A stretch of 64,000 nt of DNA. It comes from Pedobacter sp. (lineage in GTDB: Bacteria > Bacteroidota > Bacteroidia > Sphingobacteriales > Sphingobacteriaceae). Location of the stretch: the NCBI GenBank assembly GCA_014378705.1, contig JACMND010000031.1:1-64000 (forward strand), given 5' to 3'. A program made the translations under genes and the position numbers. The notes below the pieces were generated by a model. The model did not search any database and was not told the DNA's origin. It was given only the letters and a program-made list of their open reading frames with translations. Below, piece by piece: positions 60,942-64,000 of this stretch (positions within the stretch are counted from its first letter, which is position 1; each line of letters opens with the position of its first letter).

Positions 60942-62981
60942 TTATATTCTCTTTAATACAATTTGTTCTGCTTGCTTACTTACTATTTTTTTAAAAAGTT
61001 CTTTCAATTCAAAGTAATACTCTTTATCATATTGTGATTTTCCGACGTGTATCTTGCTTACCACGTTTAAAGTTTTGCCTTGAACCGCCGCCAGATAACT
61101 AAAATAAGCACTGTTATCCTCCAACTTAAACAACTCGCTTTTAGGCATTTTATCTAAAGTAAAATTTTCAGGAAGTTCAATGGTTATGCGGTAAACTTCT
61201 TCAAAGGCATAGCCGAAGTCAACCGGAAAATTTCGTTCATCTAGCTTGAAAGGATTTTCTTTGGTTCGTTCATATAGTAAGGGGGTAAAATAAACCAGGT
61301 TACCGGCCTCTTCAACCATGTCTTCCATTTTAGCCAAATACTCAAAGGATATTGGTTTAAATAAGCTATCAAGATTATTAATTTTAAAGTTCTCGATTTT
61401 TAAACCATTTCTATCTTTTTTATAAGCTTGCAAAAATTCATCGTTATTATGAAATTCAGTAATTTTCTTACGATTTGAAAGATTTTCAAACTCAGTTTTT
61501 CTTTCGTAAACCATTCCCGTGAAAATATTGTCAGCACTCATTTTCAATTGATATGAAAGATAATTTTGGGAAGGATTTCTTAGTTCTATAGGAATCCATT
61601 CCGCTTTTTTATTCTCCATATCTAATGCTAACCCTTTGTGATTTAAACAATCAAAACGAACCATGTTCAGGCCATGATTAATATCGGTAGCATCCAGAAT
61701 ATACTCTGATGAATCAATGGTTACCCCTGCAATTACATAATTAAACTTTCCAATCAGTTCATAACCCGGATGTAATCCGTTAGAGCGTGTACTTACAAGG
61801 ATCGGGAATGCTTTTATTCCAACTTGCGATAACATATTCACTAATAGCAGGTTAATATCAGCTACATTGCCAGCCTTGTTTTCAACTACTTGCTTTAGGG
61901 ATTGCTCACTGGAATAAATGTTATCATTTCCGTTGTATTTTACATTTTCTTTAACAAAAGCAAATAACCGGTTCAACTTTTTTAATGGTTCTGTTTCACC
62001 CTTTATGATATCATTGCTTAAACTCTTAATGTAATTTGTGCTTTTTAAAACTCCACCAAAATTTTCATCGGTTTTAAGGTTATCAATTATTTGATCCCAG
62101 GTTGCTGTATAGGATTTAAACCCTGAATTGGGAAAATTTGTGCTTCTGATTTCGAACTCAATTTTAGAGTTATAATCATCTAAGGTTGTGATAAAAGATT
62201 CATCTTTTAGTGCCGGAACGTTTTTAGCATTATAATGTGTAAAGTTTGAACTGCAGGTAAGAGAAACTTGTTCTGGCGCATTAAACCCGGATCCTTGTAC
62301 CGCTGCTCCAAAGGTTTCATTCACTGATTTATGCTCAACTTCAGTAATTGCGTGATAACCTCTAATATATTTTTTATAATCAAAGTATTCCGGTATGGTA
62401 ATGGTAAAGTCACTTGAGATAGTAGGTACCGAACTTTGAAAAGCCCAGGATCTTAAACTAAAAATAAAATCAGAGCGGATTTCGTATTTATATTCTATAA
62501 TAGTTCCCTCTTTAACATTGGGAAGTGTAAACTTTCTTATCGTGTTCCTTTTATCAAACTTCTCAGAAAATTTTGCGTCCTTTCCTATTTTTGATGTCGT
62601 AATTGTAGTATTGTCAAGGTTATACGTTGATCCGTTAAAATCTGTCAAAAGTTCTTCGACTCCATTTTTGCTTTTGTATAACCCAATTTCAATATTTGCC
62701 AGATTATAAGCCTCTTTCTTGAGTATTAATATTCGTGTATGTTTCACAAAAATATACCTGAAGCCTCCGCTTTTTCCATTTATCTCAAACCTTACGTCTC
62801 CTTTGTCAAAAAGTATCAACGCAGAAGCTGAAGAGTCTTTGCCTTCTGGTTTGAGATCAAATTCTGTTAGATCAATTTTTCCGAATTTTACTGGTTTACC
62901 GGTTTTTTTAATGTCGCTATCTTGAGCTTTGGTACTTAAAGCAAATAAGAGTAAGGATAAAAAAAGTAAATTTTTAGTCAT
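60942..62981 (-). CDS. Exported DUF3857/transglutaminase-like protein (cysteine absent)
   Basis: The 679-residue protein has a signal peptide (MTKNLLFLSLLLFALSTKAQ), a DUF3857 domain (about 60-250) and a transglutaminase-like core (about 310-430). The core segment reads KAGNVADINLLLVNML, with V373 where the sister protein has catalytic C326, so it is probably a non-catalytic transglutaminase fold. It is transcribed before the cysteine-bearing paralogue, six bases apart, and the two may work as a pair in the periplasm. Confidence 0.85.
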   Translation of the reverse strand: MTKNLLFLSLLLFALSTKAQDSDIKKTGKPVKFGKIDLTEFDLKPEGKDSSASALILFDKGDVRFEINGKSGGFRYIFVKHTRILILKKEAYNLANIEIGLYKSKNGVEELLTDFNGSTYNLDNTTITTSKIGKDAKFSEKFDKRNTIRKFTLPNVKEGTIIEYKYEIRSDFIFSLRSWAFQSSVPTISSDFTITIPEYFDYKKYIRGYHAITEVEHKSVNETFGAAVQGSGFNAPEQVSLTCSSNFTHYNAKNVPALKDESFITTLDDYNSKIEFEIRSTNFPNSGFKSYTATWDQIIDNLKTDENFGGVLKSTNYIKSLSNDIIKGETEPLKKLNRLFAFVKENVKYNGNDNIYSSEQSLKQVVENKAGNVADINLLLVNMLSQVGIKAFPILVSTRSNGLHPGYELIGKFNYVIAGVTIDSSEYILDATDINHGLNMVRFDCLNHKGLALDMENKKAEWIPIELRNPSQNYLSYQLKMSADNIFTGMVYERKTEFENLSNRKKITEFHNNDEFLQAYKKDRNGLKIENFKINNLDSLFKPISFEYLAKMEDMVEEAGNLVYFTPLLYERTKENPFKLDERNFPVDFGYAFEEVYRITIELPENFTLDKMPKSELFKLEDNSAYFSYLAAVQGKTLNVVSKIHVGKSQYDKEYYFELKELFKKIVSKQAEQIVLKRI

Positions 62982-63107
62982 GGGCTTATGTTTTTAGAAA
63001 GTAGCATACACACTTAAACGAGTGTAAAATATTTAAGTTGGTGAGATTTATAAAGTTCTTCAATATCATATTTTTATTCGGAGTTAAGCATAGCTCAGCT
63101 ATTTTAT

Positions 63108-63115
63108 TAACTTTG
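63108..63115 (+). promoter_or_regulatory. -7 promoter box for guaB
   Basis: TAACTTTG matches TAnnTTTG, 31 bases before the guaB ATG. The -33 region shows only a weak TTAA at the right spacing. Confidence 0.5.
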
Positions 63116-63146
63116 CCTGGCAAGTAATAAACCTCAATTATTTGCA

Positions 63147-64000
63147 ATGCAACTTGATCCAGAAAAATTCGTCTCCGAAGGTCTCACCTACGACGATGTC
63201 CTATTAATTCCAGCTTATTCCGAAGTCTTACCACGTGATGTGGAAACTGGAACTTTTTTTACAAGAACAATTCGTCTAAACATTCCCATTGTTTCCGCGG
63301 CAATGGATACTGTAACAGAATCTGGTTTGGCTATAGCCATTGCCCAGGCAGGCGGAATAGGAATGCTCCATAAAAATATGAGTATTAAAGACCAGGCTGA
63401 TGAGGTAAGAAAAGTAAAACGTTCTGAAAGCGGGATGATTCAGGATCCGGTTACTTTACTCGAAAATGCGTTGGTTGCCGATGCCTTTAACATCATGAAA
63501 GAACATGGTATAGGTGGTATTCCTGTCATTGATGAAGATCGTAAACTTAAAGGGATTATTACTAACCGCGATCTGCGCTTTCAGAAAGACATGAAACGCT
63601 CGGTACATGATGTGATGACCAAAGAAAATTTAATTACGGCTCCCATAGGAACCACACTGATGCAGGCCGAAGAAATTTTACAGGACTATAAAATCGAAAA
63701 GCTCCCTGTTGTTGATCAGGAAGGTCGTTTAAGGGGAATGATTACTTTTAAAGATATTCAAAAATTTAAAAATTTCCCCAAAGCCTGTAAAGACGATCTT
63801 GGCCGCTTACGGGTTGGTGCTGCGGTAGGGGTAACTACAGATACGTTAGAGCGAGTGGATGCTTTGGTTAAAGCAGGCGTTGATGTTATAACCATAGATA
63901 CAGCGCACGGCCATTCCAAAGGTGTAATAGATAAACTTAAAGAAGTTAAGCATCACTTTCCTCATTTGCAGGTTGTTGTAGGAAATATTGCAACTGCTGA
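63147..64000 (+). CDS. guaB: IMP dehydrogenase, 5' part (cut by the window end)
   Basis: The frame from the ATG at 63147 is open to base 64000, giving 284 complete codons. The N-terminus ([20 protein letters not shown]) and [27 protein letters not shown] are IMPDH hallmarks. Two CBS domains lie at about 95-205, and the barrel resumes with [23 protein letters not shown] and TIDTAHGHS. The catalytic cysteine loop lies beyond the window. IMPDH makes XMP from IMP in guanine nucleotide synthesis. Confidence 0.96.
   Translation, partial: MQLDPEKFVSEGLTYDDVLLIPAYSEVLPRDVETGTFFTRTIRLNIPIVSAAMDTVTESGLAIAIAQAGGIGMLHKNMSIKDQADEVRKVKRSESGMIQDPVTLLENALVADAFNIMKEHGIGGIPVIDEDRKLKGIITNRDLRFQKDMKRSVHDVMTKENLITAPIGTTLMQAEEILQDYKIEKLPVVDQEGRLRGMITFKDIQKFKNFPKACKDDLGRLRVGAAVGVTTDTLERVDALVKAGVDVITIDTAHGHSKGVIDKLKEVKHHFPHLQVVVGNIATA

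Noticed and set aside
60942..62981. Active transglutaminase annotation for the upstream DUF3857 protein
   Set aside because: The cysteine position holds valine, so catalysis of the usual type is not supported.

Overview
This window looks like chromosomal DNA of a Bacteroidota species, most likely Sphingobacteriaceae (Pedobacter/Mucilaginibacter-like). The base composition is AT-rich. The signs are a SusC/SusD pair, two GH92 proteins, a MurF-Alr fusion, a futalosine-pathway menaquinone enzyme (MqnC), a LytS/LytTR pair with a two-component-type beta-propeller, DUF3857 proteins, and promoters of the Bacteroidota type (TTTG, about 19 bases, TAnnTTTG). No prophage, insertion sequence, integrase or CRISPR array was seen. 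The assignment comes from gene content and motifs read by eye, not from a database search.

Region 1 (1-11918) is a plus-strand polysaccharide utilisation locus with an alpha-mannoside signature. It holds a ManA-like isomerase (open at the left edge), an MFS sugar porter, SusC, SusD, a secreted six-hairpin-type glycosidase-like protein of unassigned family, and a GH92 protein with an extra N-terminal lyase-like domain. Together they would bind and import mannose-rich oligosaccharides, trim them in the periplasm, and feed mannose into the cytoplasm. A strong hairpin lies between susD and the enzyme genes.

Region 2 (11919-14570) is a small accessory patch. It has a truncated propeller lipoprotein remnant, an exported BNR-repeat protein with an internal 51-bp duplication, and a divergent membrane-anchored winged-helix regulator. 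Region 3 (14572-24000) holds tRNA-Leu, tRNA-Gly, recX, murF-alr, a DUF502 protein, an OPT transporter, gmhB, ypdA, fsa and the SRP RNA. Region 4 (24001-32100) holds gltBD with a structured leader, a SpoU methylase and an MFS exporter. Region 5 (32177-34468) is a second, isolated GH92 gene.

Region 6 (34800-43000) holds tRNA-Ser, a YihY-type protein, mltG, a PASTA protein, ddl, two thioesterases, rpsO and pnp. With murF-alr and the Mpl-like ligase, cell-wall genes recur across the window. Region 7 (43000-50900) holds a flavin-binding stress-type protein, ubiX behind a structured leader or small RNA, mtaB, tpiA-prmA, an Mpl-like ligase, an XRE regulator and a GNAT-like protein. Region 8 (50900-64000) holds the LytS/LytTR pair, mqnC, a split M16 peptidase pair, two DUF3857/transglutaminase-like proteins and the 5' part of guaB, which runs off the right edge.

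Most of the window is ordinary housekeeping sequence. The most interesting items are the Glu-to-Gln change at the expected general-acid position in both GH92 proteins, the promoter-hairpin-terminator unit before ubiX, a 210-bp nested inverted-repeat element with a second half-copy, the dyad in the gltB leader, the membrane one-component regulator beside its exported neighbour, and several TAnnTTTG boxes so close to ATG that leaderless mRNAs are likely.
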